NCBI GenBank assembly: GCA_035500775.1
Contig: DATJWY010000281.1
Span: forward strand, 1 to 6,114
Source of the DNA: DATJWY01 sp035500775
Lineage (GTDB): Bacteria > Pseudomonadota > Alphaproteobacteria > Acetobacterales > Acetobacteraceae
DNA: 6,114 bases
Reading direction: 5' to 3'
Part shown: piece by piece, positions 1 through 5,796 of the stretch
How positions within the stretch are numbered: position 1 is the stretch's first letter
Layout: every line of letters begins with the position of its first letter
Made by a program: the position numbers and the translations under genes
The notes under the pieces: generated by a model
The model's database searches: none
Seen by the model: the letters and a program-made list of their open reading frames with translations, nothing else
What the model was told of the DNA's origin: nothing

Positions 1-15
1 TTCCCCTAAGTTAAT

Positions 16-57
16 GGGGTCTGGGGCCGTACGGCCCCAGGGCAGAGCCCTGGCCTT
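16..57 (+). repeat. Palindromic repeat unit A (divergent copy)
   Basis: Positions 21-40 are a perfect 20-base palindrome, CTGGGGCCGTACGGCCCCAG. A second hairpin, CCAGGGC-AGA-GCCCTGG, spans 37-53 and is followed by CCTT. The two stems share positions 37-40, so they cannot form fully at the same time. The GGGGT before the palindrome, the AGA loop and the GGCCTT end match the spacer, loop and 3' end of the better copies at 4172-4230 and 5797-5858. I read this as a divergent member of that family whose first hairpin has been replaced. It lies at the window edge, so its left boundary is uncertain. Confidence 0.6.
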
Positions 58-73
58 TCTTGACCGGTCAAGA
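58..73. promoter_or_regulatory. 16-bp perfect palindrome, possible operator
   Basis: TCTTGACCGGTCAAGA reads identically on both strands. It sits between repeat units A and A' and about 300 bp before the ptsP start. A perfect dyad of this length with no loop is more typical of a dimeric protein-binding site than of an RNA hairpin. I do not recognise the site, and it could also be a junction between two repeat units. The palindrome is seen directly; a regulatory role is inferred. Confidence 0.3.
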
Positions 74-78
74 CATAA

Positions 79-120
79 GGCCGCTGGTGTGAGGCCAGCG
101 GGGGGCGGAGCCCCCGCCTT
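79..120 (+). repeat. Palindromic repeat unit A' (divergent copy)
   Basis: Two adjacent hairpins are present. The first is CGCTGG (82-87) / CCAGCG (95-100) with a 7-base loop. The second is GGGGGC (101-106)-GGA-GCCCCC (110-115), which a GC/GC pair extends across one bulged G. The block ends in GCCTT. The GGA loop and the GCCTT end match the family's second hairpin, whereas the first hairpin is unlike that of the complete copies. It is probably a diverged member. No T-run follows, so it is not a classical terminator. Confidence 0.5.
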
Positions 121-148
121 GTGTCCTTGATCGGGCGGGCAATCCGAT

Positions 149-190
149 TGGCCGGACCGTGGACTGCACGGCCAATGTTACACTAAATAA
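149..190 (+). promoter_or_regulatory. Weak promoter candidate upstream of ptsP
   Basis: TGTTACACTAAATAA (176-190) is the most AT-rich stretch before ptsP and contains TACACT, a 4-of-6 match to a -10 box, at 179-184. There is no well-spaced -35: TTGGCC at 149-154 is 24 bases away. A strong Shine-Dalgarno-like GGGGGAGG lies downstream near 230-237, but no start codon is correctly placed after it. This is a weak suggestion only. Confidence 0.2.
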
Positions 191-368
191 CCCAGGGCCG
201 ATCCCGTTTGGGTAGCGACACCCGAACCGGGGGAGGATACTCACAAGGACAAAGCACCCGAGCGTTTTCACCGTATGGTCACGATGAGAACGCTCATGGA
301 GCATGGCGTGTGAAGGCCCATTCAGGCCTGCGATGGGGAAGATCGGTGGCGACGGGGCATTTCCGAGG

Positions 369-2597
369 ATGGCGCTGATGCTGCAGCCCTCGACCCGACG
401 CCTGCTGTCCAGTCTGCGCGAGGCGATGGCGAGCGGCAGCGCCAATCTGCCCGACGTGCTGGCGCTGGTGGCGGCGGAAATGGTGGCCGAGGTCTGCTCG
501 GTCTATGCCATGAAGCCCGGCGACCTGCTGGAGCTGCGCGCCACCTATGGCCTCAACCCCGAGGCGGTGGGGCGCACCCGGCTGCGCGTGGGCGAGGGCA
601 TTGTCGGCATCGTCGCCGCCACGGGGCGGGTGCTGAACCTGCCGGACGCGCAGAACCATCCAGCCTTCGCCTACCGGCCGGAAACCGGCGAGGAATCGTT
701 CGCCTCGCTGCTCGCCGTGCCCATCCGCCGTGCCGGCCGCACCCTCGGCGTGCTCACCGTGCAGAACCGCGCTCCCCGCCGCTACTCCGATGACGAGGTC
801 GAGGTGCTGGAGACGGTGGCGATGCTGCTGGCCGAGGTGCTGGCGGCGTCCGGCACCTCGGACGGGGCGGAGGAGGGACTCGCCTCCACCCTGCCGCGCC
901 AGTTCGGCGGCACCTCCCTGGCGCCGGGCCTCGCCATCGGTCCGGTGGTGGTGAACGGACCCGGGCCGGCACCGCGCCGGTTGCTGGCGGAGAAGCCGGA
1001 GGAGGAGCTGAAACGCCTTGAGGCCGCCGCCGAGACGATGCGGCGCGAACTCGATGAACTGATCCAGGCGAGCCTGCCGGAAGGCGAGGAGCCGCGCGAG
1101 GTGCTGGAGGCGGCGCGCCTCTTCGCCGAGAGCGGCGGCTGGATGCGGCGGGTCATGGAGGCGGTGCGCGGTGGCCTGACCGCCGAGGCGGCGGTGCACC
1201 GCGTCGCCGGTGAGTTGCGCGACCGCATGCGGCGCATCGTCGATCCCTATTTGCGCGAGCGTCTGGCCGATATCGAGGACGTGGCCAACCGCCTGCTGGC
1301 CGCCCTCGATGGCGGCGTGGGCGAGCCGGTGCCGCCGGGCGCGATCCTGCTCGCCCGCCGGCTTGGCCCGGCGCAACTCCTCGACTGGCATGCCCGCGGC
1401 ATCGCCGGGGTGGTGATCGAGGAGGGGAGCGCCGGCGGCCACGCGGCGATCGTCGCCCGTGCCCTGGGCCTGCCCGCGCTCGGCGGCGCGCGCGGCATGC
1501 TGGACGCGGCGGAGAGCGGCGACCAGGCCGTGCTGGACGCGGACGAGGCCGTGCTCATCCTGCGCCCCGATCTGGAGGTGGAGCGGGCCTATGCAAGGGC
1601 GGTCGAGGCGCGGGAGCAGCGTGTCGCCGGCTGGCGCGCCCTGCGGCATGCCCCGTCCGTCACCCTGGACGGCACCGCGATCACCCTGATGATGAATGCC
1701 GGCCTGCCGATGGAGCTTTGCCAGCTGGAGGAAACCGGCGCCGCCGGCATTGGCCTGTTCCGCACCGAGATCGCGATGATGGCGCGGGGCGGCATCGCCG
1801 ACGTGCCGGATCAGGTGGCGCTCTACAGCCGTGTGCTGGATGTCGCCGGCGACCGGCCGGTGGTATTCCGCACCCTTGATCTCGGCAGCGACAAGCTGCT
1901 GCCGGACGCGCCGGCGGTGGAGGAGGAGAACCCGGCGATGGGCTGGCGCAGCCTGCGCGTGGCGCTGGACCGGCCGGTGCTGATGCGCCGCCAGTTGCGC
2001 GCCATGCTGCTCGCGGCGAACGGCCGGCCGCTCTCCATCATGTTCCCGATGGTCGCGACGGTCGATGAATTCCGTGCCGCGCGCGAGTTGCTCCGGGCCG
2101 AGGTGGCGCGCATCAGCCCGGCGCCCGAGCGGCTTTCCGTCGGGACCATGCTGGAGGTGCCGGCGCTGCTCTGGCAGATGCGCGACCTGTTCCAGGAGGC
2201 GCAGTTCGTCTCCATCGGCTCGAACGACCTGCTGCAATTCCTGTTCGCCGCCGATCGCGGCACGCCGGCGCTCGCCGGGCGCTACGACATGCTGTCGCCC
2301 CCGGTGCTCGACCTGCTGGAGCAAGTGCGTGACCGCGCGGCCGAGGCAGGGGTGCCGCTCTCCGTCTGTGGCGAGGCGGCGTCGCGGCCGATCGAGGCGC
2401 TGGTGCTCGCGGCGCTCGGCCTTACCACCCTGTCGATGTCGGCGACCAGCATCCTGCCGGTGAAGGCGTTCCTGGCCGCGGTCGATCTCAACGTGTTCCG
2501 TCCGGTGTTGCAGACGCTGCGGCGCAAGGCCGGCGGCTGCGGCTCGCTGCGGGAGCCGATCCTCGCCTGGGCGCGCGAGCACGGCCTGCCGGCGTGA
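369..2597 (+). CDS. ptsP: Phosphoenolpyruvate--protein phosphotransferase PtsP (EI-Ntr)
   Basis: First enzyme of the nitrogen phosphotransferase system. It takes phosphate from phosphoenolpyruvate and passes it to NPr and then EIIA-Ntr, in the cytoplasm. At 742 aa it is close to the usual PtsP length. A GAF sensor domain fills about residues 20-155 (VCSVY, EGIVGIVA, LNLPDAQNHPAF). The EI N-terminal and swivelling phosphohistidine domains follow, with probable active His358 in GGHAAIVARALG. The PEP-binding barrel has GIGLFRTE (Arg465), TLDLGSDK, EENPAMGWR, IMFPMV, GSNDLLQF and CGE (catalytic Cys667). In related bacteria the GAF domain is reported to respond to glutamine or 2-oxoglutarate. The start is uncertain. 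The frame opens at ATG 303, but residues before 369 are unlike the family and less G/C-biased at third positions. ATG 378, nine bases after GAGG, is an alternative. The residues before the active His are Gly-Gly rather than the usual Thr-Ser. Confidence 0.95.
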   Translation: MALMLQPSTRRLLSSLREAMASGSANLPDVLALVAAEMVAEVCSVYAMKPGDLLELRATYGLNPEAVGRTRLRVGEGIVGIVAATGRVLNLPDAQNHPAFAYRPETGEESFASLLAVPIRRAGRTLGVLTVQNRAPRRYSDDEVEVLETVAMLLAEVLAASGTSDGAEEGLASTLPRQFGGTSLAPGLAIGPVVVNGPGPAPRRLLAEKPEEELKRLEAAAETMRRELDELIQASLPEGEEPREVLEAARLFAESGGWMRRVMEAVRGGLTAEAAVHRVAGELRDRMRRIVDPYLRERLADIEDVANRLLAALDGGVGEPVPPGAILLARRLGPAQLLDWHARGIAGVVIEEGSAGGHAAIVARALGLPALGGARGMLDAAESGDQAVLDADEAVLILRPDLEVERAYARAVEAREQRVAGWRALRHAPSVTLDGTAITLMMNAGLPMELCQLEETGAAGIGLFRTEIAMMARGGIADVPDQVALYSRVLDVAGDRPVVFRTLDLGSDKLLPDAPAVEEENPAMGWRSLRVALDRPVLMRRQLRAMLLAANGRPLSIMFPMVATVDEFRAARELLRAEVARISPAPERLSVGTMLEVPALLWQMRDLFQEAQFVSIGSNDLLQFLFAADRGTPALAGRYDMLSPPVLDLLEQVRDRAAEAGVPLSVCGEAASRPIEALVLAALGLTTLSMSATSILPVKAFLAAVDLNVFRPVLQTLRRKAGGCGSLREPILAWAREHGLPA

Positions 2598-2798
2598 CCG
2601 GCCTGGCATGACCCCCCTGGGGCGATTGGCAGGAAGGCACGTCTGGGATTACATGCTGCCGCGCTTGCAGGCGCCCTTGCCGGGGCCTCGCCTGCGTGAA
2701 TACGTTTTCGGTTGCGCCGGGGCATGCTTGGGATCTGGTTTTTTCCGGGCGTGCGGGCGGATGTCGGGCTACGGGACCGCCAGTCGATTCTGGCTGAA

Positions 2799-4055
2799 AT
2801 GCGAAGCATGGGATCCTCGCGAGACGACACCGTGGACCAAATGACCGGGGCGGCACGCGTCGGCGCCGAGTTGCGCGCGGCACGGGAGCGGCTGGGCTGG
2901 GATCTGCCGCATCTCGCGGCCAGCCTGCGCATCCGCCAATCCTACCTGGAAGCGATCGAGGACGGGCGGATCGCCGATCTGCCGGGCACGACCTATGCGC
3001 TCGGCTTCCTGCGCTCCTATGCCTCGGCGCTCGGCCTGCAGCCGGAGGAGGTGGCGCGGCGGTTCCGGGCCGCGGCGCAGGAAGTCAACCGCAAGACGGA
3101 GCTGAGCTTCCCGGCGCCGGTGCCGCAGCGCGGGGTGCCGGCCGGGGCGCTGGTGCTGCTCGGCGTGGTGCTCGCCGCCGTGGCCTATATCGGCTGGTAC
3201 CGCCTCTCCGGGAATGAGCACACGCCGGTGCAGACCATCCCGCCGGTGCCGCCGGAGCTTGCTCCGGCCGCCAAGCCGGGAGCGCCGGCGGTGTCTTCCT
3301 CGCCGCAGGTCGCCTCCATGCTGCCGCCGGCTCCGGCCGGTGCCGGCTCGCCCCCGCCGCCGCCGGCCGCGGCCCCCCCGGCCGCGACCGCGCCGGCCGC
3401 GACCGCGCCGGCCACGCCGCCCGTCGCCGCGCCGTCCGTCGCCGCGCCGTCCGCCGCCGCGCCGGCCGGATCGGCGACGCCGCCGGCCGCGCCGGTTCCC
3501 ACGGCGGCTCCTGTGCCGGCCCCCATGCCGGCCGGGCCGACACCCGCCGCGCCGCCCCCCGGCACCGCCGCCCAGGCGGGCGCGGCCGGAGCGCCCGCTG
3601 CTCCGGCCGCCCCGGCCGGTCCCCAGGGCGCGCAGCCTACCGCGCAATCTGCCGCCCCCGGCACGCCGACGGCCCAGCCCGCCGCGTCACCGGCCGCCCC
3701 GGCCGGCCGCATCGTGCTGCAGGCGACGGCGGATGCCTGGATGCAGGTGCGGCAGAAGCATGGCCGCATCCTGCTGAACCGGGTTCTGCATGCCGGCGAG
3801 TCCTGGCCGGTGCCGCCCGACGCAGGCGACCTGTTGCTGACCACCGGCAACGCCGCCGGCACGCGCCTCGTGGTGGATGGCGGCGAGCCTCTCCCGCTCG
3901 GTCCGGGCGGCTCGGTGCGGCGCGACCTCGTTCTTGACCCGGACGCGATCAAGGCCGGGCACATCGGCAGCGCCCGCCCGTCCCAGCCGGCCGCCGGCAA
4001 TGGCGTGAGCGAGGCCGACCGGCTGAACGCGGCGCAGTTGCGCCACCAGCATTAG
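2799..4055 (+). CDS. rodZ: RodZ-family membrane protein (HTH, one TM helix, DUF4115-type C-terminal domain)
   Basis: The product has 418 residues from this start. An N-terminal XRE-like HTH region at about residues 17-80 shows GAELRAARERLGW, LRIRQSYLEAIEDGR and YALGFLRSYASALGL, a pattern typical of RodZ. One hydrophobic helix at about 116-134 (ALVLLGVVLAAVAYIGW) separates it from an extracytoplasmic part. About 160 residues of almost pure Ala/Pro linker follow, then a C-terminal beta domain of the DUF4115 type at about 305-395 (IVLQATADAWMQVRQ, GESWPVP, LVVDGGEPLPLG). RodZ links MreB filaments to the cell-wall elongation machinery; that role is inferred from architecture. Start choice is open: the frame begins at TTG 2712, and ATGs occur at 2724, 2799, 2808 and 2841, none with a strong ribosome site. 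It lies 201 bp after ptsP and ends 6 bases before repeat B. Confidence 0.85.
   Translation: MRSMGSSRDDTVDQMTGAARVGAELRAARERLGWDLPHLAASLRIRQSYLEAIEDGRIADLPGTTYALGFLRSYASALGLQPEEVARRFRAAAQEVNRKTELSFPAPVPQRGVPAGALVLLGVVLAAVAYIGWYRLSGNEHTPVQTIPPVPPELAPAAKPGAPAVSSSPQVASMLPPAPAGAGSPPPPPAAAPPAATAPAATAPATPPVAAPSVAAPSAAAPAGSATPPAAPVPTAAPVPAPMPAGPTPAAPPPGTAAQAGAAGAPAAPAAPAGPQGAQPTAQSAAPGTPTAQPAASPAAPAGRIVLQATADAWMQVRQKHGRILLNRVLHAGESWPVPPDAGDLLLTTGNAAGTRLVVDGGEPLPLGPGGSVRRDLVLDPDAIKAGHIGSARPSQPAAGNGVSEADRLNAAQLRHQH
3381..3467 (+). repeat. 15-bp tandem repeats coding the Ala/Pro linker
   Basis: Within the rodZ-like gene, two identical 15-bp units (3381-3395 and 3396-3410, coding AATAP) are followed, after a 12-bp gap, by two identical units (3423-3437 and 3438-3452, coding VAAPS) and a variant (3453-3467, coding AAAPA). 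All are in frame, so gain or loss of a unit would change linker length without a frameshift. The exact nucleotide identity suggests recent slippage or duplication. Confidence 0.8.
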
Positions 4056-4056
4056 A

Positions 4057-4104
4057 CAAGGCCAGGGGCTTTGCCCCTGGACCCCACTGGGGGCGAGCCC
4101 CTCC
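4057..4104 (-). repeat. Palindromic repeat unit B (minus orientation)
   Basis: Read on the minus strand, this is a family member with a degraded first hairpin (GGGGC-TC-GCCCC core) and the spacer TGGGGT. An intact second hairpin, CCAGGGGC-AAA-GCCCCTGG, occupies plus positions 4062-4080 and is followed by CCTTG. It begins just after the rodZ-like stop codon, so it would form a strong hairpin at the 3' end of that mRNA. No T-run follows, so it is more like a stabilising or attenuating stem than a standard terminator. Positions 4058-4085 are the inverted complement of 4202-4229 with two mismatches, both in the loop. Confidence 0.75.
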
Positions 4105-4149
4105 GTGGCCATTCCATCGGCCGTTCCGGCCGATGGAACCGTGGGCCAC
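4105..4149. repeat. Extended perfect hairpin between repeats B and C
   Basis: TTCCATCGGCC (4112-4122) pairs perfectly with GGCCGATGGAA (4128-4138) across the 5-base loop GTTCC. An outer 6-bp stem, GTGGCC (4105-4110) / GGCCAC (4144-4149), extends it across an asymmetric internal loop. On the minus strand its TTCCA start resembles the TTCCAAAGGC start of the family's first hairpin, so it may be a divergent version of that module. It also sits centrally within the inverted pair B/C. No T-run follows. Confidence 0.7.
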
Positions 4150-4171
4150 TCCGCCCTCCAGACCCGCACAA

Positions 4172-4230
4172 GTAATGGATTCCAAAGGCTGCGCCTTTGG
4201 CGGGGTCCAGGGGCGGAGCCCCTGGCCTTC
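4172..4230 (+). repeat. Palindromic repeat unit C (complete copy)
   Basis: This is a complete element. A conserved box, GTAATGGATT, leads into hairpin 1, CCAAAGGC-TGC-GCCTTTGG (4182-4200). Spacer CGGGGT (4201-4206) follows, then hairpin 2, CCAGGGGC-GGA-GCCCCTGG (4207-4225), and the end CCTT. The geometry is 8-3-8 / 6 / 8-3-8, the same as unit D. It points away from unit B and forms an inverted pair with it around 4087-4201. Confidence 0.85.
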
Positions 4231-4247
4231 CCCTGTTCCCCACCCGC

Positions 4248-4376
4248 CTAAAAGCAGACCACTCGCGCGTCGGGCTGTTTCGCCGCGGCGTGGAACGCGT
4301 TCATACCGTCGAGCTTCATCCGTGGATCGAGCGTTACGGCGGCAAGGCCGCGGGCCTCGATGCAGGGCCGGCCGGT
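4248..4376 (-). pseudogene. Possible gene remnant or C-terminal coding fragment, unrecognised
   Basis: A minus-strand frame is open from 4376 down to a TAG at 4248-4250. It reads ...LAAVTLDPRMKLDG and then MNAFHAAAKQPDARVVCF. In this frame most third positions are G or C, as in the real genes here; the competing plus-strand frame over the same DNA is less biased. There is no full-length gene, because a TGA closes the frame at 4377-4379, just upstream of its visible part. The only internal starts (ATG 4319, ATG 4304) lack a ribosome site. I do not recognise the peptide. It could be the decayed 3' end of a gene lost when the repeats arrived, or chance in high-GC DNA. Apart from this, 4231-4398 shows nothing I can name. 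Confidence 0.25.
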
Positions 4377-4398
4377 TCAGCGCGCGCCGGGGGCGTGG

Positions 4399-4830
4399 CT
4401 ACGGCGTCCGAGTCACCTGGCACCGAATCTCCCCGGGCGGATTGGCTGCCGTATGCACGTTCACATACCACTGCCCGGCCAGCAATTGCGTGGCCTGCTC
4501 CTCCGTCAGGGTCGTGTCACCGATCACCGGGCTCGTCGGGTCCTTGCCGAGATTCACCACGATAGCGGCATTGGCGCCGGGCGCGGCCGGGCCGTGGAAA
4601 TGCGCCATGGTGGCGGGACCGCTGAGGTTCTGCCAGGCGACGGTGTAGTGCAGCATCCGCGTTGTCGTATCCAGCGTCGCGTCCACGGTTCCCGTGCCGG
4701 CCGTCTGGTGCGGCGGGACCTCGTTCGCGCCGTTCATACCGCAGTGGAAGCGCACGGTCTCGGCCGCGGCGAGCGCGGGGAGCAGGAGCAGGCAGGCGGC
4801 GATGGCGAGACTGGGTCTGGCGCGGGGCAT
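4399..4830 (-). CDS. Secreted CHRD-domain protein
   Basis: The product has 143 residues. A signal peptide is clear: basic start MPRARPS, hydrophobic core AIAACLLLLPAL and a likely cut after Ala23 (LAAA|ETV). The mature protein is a single CHRD domain of about 118 residues with family signatures NEVPP (36-40), HFHGPA (77-82) and WYVNVHT (121-127) followed by PPGEIR. CHRD domains are named after chordin and occur in many small bacterial exported proteins of unknown function. Its location is probably periplasmic or extracellular. The start at 4830 is supported by GGAGGA five bases upstream; the frame continues to 4917 but without a better site. Cys30 and Cys137 lie near the two ends of the mature domain and could form a disulfide. 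The gene is divergent from the acetyltransferase gene and convergent with the rodZ-like gene. Confidence 0.88.
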   Translation of the reverse strand: MPRARPSLAIAACLLLLPALAAAETVRFHCGMNGANEVPPHQTAGTGTVDATLDTTTRMLHYTVAWQNLSGPATMAHFHGPAAPGANAAIVVNLGKDPTSPVIGDTTLTEEQATQLLAGQWYVNVHTAANPPGEIRCQVTRTP

Positions 4831-4835
4831 GTCCG

Positions 4836-4841
4836 TCCTCC
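4836..4841 (-). promoter_or_regulatory. Ribosome binding site of the CHRD gene
   Basis: GGAGGA on the minus strand, five bases before ATG 4830. It decides the start in favour of 4830 over in-frame ATG 4917 and places the signal peptide at the N-terminus. I see no convincing -10/-35 pair in the 144-bp divergent region 4831-4974. Confidence 0.75.
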
Positions 4842-4961
4842 GGTGGGTATTCAGGGCGATGGCGGAGATGGTAACCCGGAGGGCCGGGAGCGGTTCGATG
4901 CGCGATGCGGTTCTCATGCGCTGTTGCGACGGTCCGCGCCGGCCGCTCTGTCACCTCTGGC

Positions 4962-4966
4962 AAAGG
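4962..4966 (+). promoter_or_regulatory. Ribosome binding site of the acetyltransferase gene
   Basis: AAAGG lies eight bases before GTG 4975. No ATG occurs in frame near the conserved N-terminus, and this is the only plausible ribosome site, so it supports the GTG start. Confidence 0.5.
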
Positions 4967-4974
4967 TCAGGCCC

Positions 4975-5649
4975 GTGCCTCTTCCTCTCGGTCCCGTCGT
5001 GGACCCGGCGCCCCGTCCCGAACCGCCGCTGATCCCCCTCGTCGGGGCGCATGTGACGCTGGAGCCGCTCGGCCCGGAGCATGTCGCGCCGCTCTGGGAG
5101 GCCGCCGCCGGGGCGGAGGCGAGCTGGACCTATATGGTCTATGGCCCGTTTCCCTCGGCCGAGACGCTGGCCGCGCATGTCGCCTTGTTCCGCGCCCGGC
5201 CGGGGCTGCGCGTCTGGGCGGTGGTGCCGCGGGGAGGCGAGGCCGCGGGCTGGCTGGCGCTGATGGACATCCAGCCGGCCAATGCCGCGATCGAGCTTGG
5301 GCATATCTGGTTCGCGCCTCGGCTGCGGCGCACGCGGGCGGCGACGGAGGCGATGCTGCTGCCGCTGCGCCTTGCCGCCGACGCGCTCGGCTATCGCCGC
5401 CTGGTGTGGAAATGTGACGCGCTCAACGCCGCCTCACGCCGCGCGGCGGAGCGGCTGGGCTTCACCTATGAGGGGACGCTGCGGGCGCACATGGTGGTGA
5501 AGGGGCGGTTGCGGGATACGGCGATGTACAGCATCGTCGGCGCGGAATGGCCGGCCCGGCGGGACGCGGCGCAGGCTTGGCTGGCACCGGATAACTGGGC
5601 GGATGGGCGGCCGCGACGGCCGCTCGCGGACTTCGCCGCTGGGCGGTAA
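4975..5649 (+). CDS. GNAT-family N-acetyltransferase, RimJ/RimL type
   Basis: The product has 224 residues and is predicted to be a cytoplasmic enzyme moving an acetyl group from acetyl-CoA to an amine. The domain starts at HVTLEPLGPEHV and continues through SWTYMVYGPF. The acetyl-CoA loop appears as RRTRAATEA (118-126), a form typical of one RimJ/RimL-like subgroup rather than the textbook RxxGxG. It is followed by WKCDALNAASRRAAERLGF (from Trp145) and EGTLRAHMVVKGRLRD. The acceptor is unknown: protein N-termini, small amines and antibiotics are all used in this broad family. Start GTG 4975 is chosen for its ribosome site and domain onset. The frame stays open upstream to about 4360, but that part is antisense to the CHRD gene and looks non-coding. 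The tail after about 195 is less conserved. Repeat D follows the stop by 27 bases. Confidence 0.88.
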   Translation: MPLPLGPVVDPAPRPEPPLIPLVGAHVTLEPLGPEHVAPLWEAAAGAEASWTYMVYGPFPSAETLAAHVALFRARPGLRVWAVVPRGGEAAGWLALMDIQPANAAIELGHIWFAPRLRRTRAATEAMLLPLRLAADALGYRRLVWKCDALNAASRRAAERLGFTYEGTLRAHMVVKGRLRDTAMYSIVGAEWPARRDAAQAWLAPDNWADGRPRRPLADFAAGR

Positions 5650-5676
5650 GGCGCGGCGCCATATGCGCGAAGATAA

Positions 5677-5735
5677 GCAAGGCGAGGGGCTCCGCCCCTC
5701 GACCCCGCCAAAGGCCAAGCCTTTGGAATCCATTT
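5677..5735 (-). repeat. Palindromic repeat unit D (complete copy, minus orientation)
   Basis: On the minus strand the order is box AATGGATT, hairpin 1 CCAAAGGC-TTG-GCCTTTGG (plus 5708-5726), spacer CGGGGT (5702-5707), hairpin 2 CGAGGGGC-GGA-GCCCCTCG (5683-5701), then CCTTGC. The geometry is identical to unit C. Compared with C, the second stem has CG/CG in place of CC/GG at its base, a paired change. On the plus strand the last hairpin is followed by a T-rich stretch (5730-5742), so it may help end the acetyltransferase transcript, although the T's start several bases after the stem. Confidence 0.85.
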
Positions 5736-5796
5736 ATTTTATTGAATATATCCGCGGCTTTTGGTTGGCACCGGGCGGTTGACGCCGCCAGGAAAA

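Noticed and set aside
275..313. Twelve-residue upstream open frame overlapping ATG 303
   Set aside because: It is short and lacks a placed ribosome site. Translational coupling would only matter if ptsP began at 303, which is not the favoured start.
294..2609. Long open frame of 771 codons on the minus strand, antisense to ptsP
   Set aside because: It mirrors ptsP almost exactly, its product is rich in Arg, His, Gln and Gly without any domain, and long antisense frames are expected opposite a high-GC gene.
2608..2844. 78-codon plus-strand open frame between ptsP and the rodZ-like gene
   Set aside because: It overlaps the HTH gene start in another frame, has no ribosome site or recognisable motif, and its composition looks non-coding. 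The 2598-2798 gap holds no clear promoter or terminator; the T6 run at 2739-2744 has no good stem before it.
3185..4000. Gly/Ala-rich frame on the minus strand opposite the rodZ-like gene
   Set aside because: It is the shadow of the Ala/Pro linker; it has no motif and no ribosome site, while the plus-strand gene has clear HTH and membrane segments.
4062..4080. Intrinsic terminator of the rodZ-like gene
   Set aside because: The stem is strong, but ACCCC follows instead of a T-run, and the same hairpin recurs before genes, so I list it as a repeat.
4057..4230. CRISPR array
   Set aside because: The repeats are palindromic doublets in opposite orientation with unequal spacing, not direct repeats separated by uniform unique spacers, and no cas gene is present.
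4360..4974. N-terminal extension of the acetyltransferase frame
   Set aside because: This part is antisense to the CHRD gene, has no domain resemblance, and the GNAT fold begins soon after GTG 4975, which has a ribosome site.
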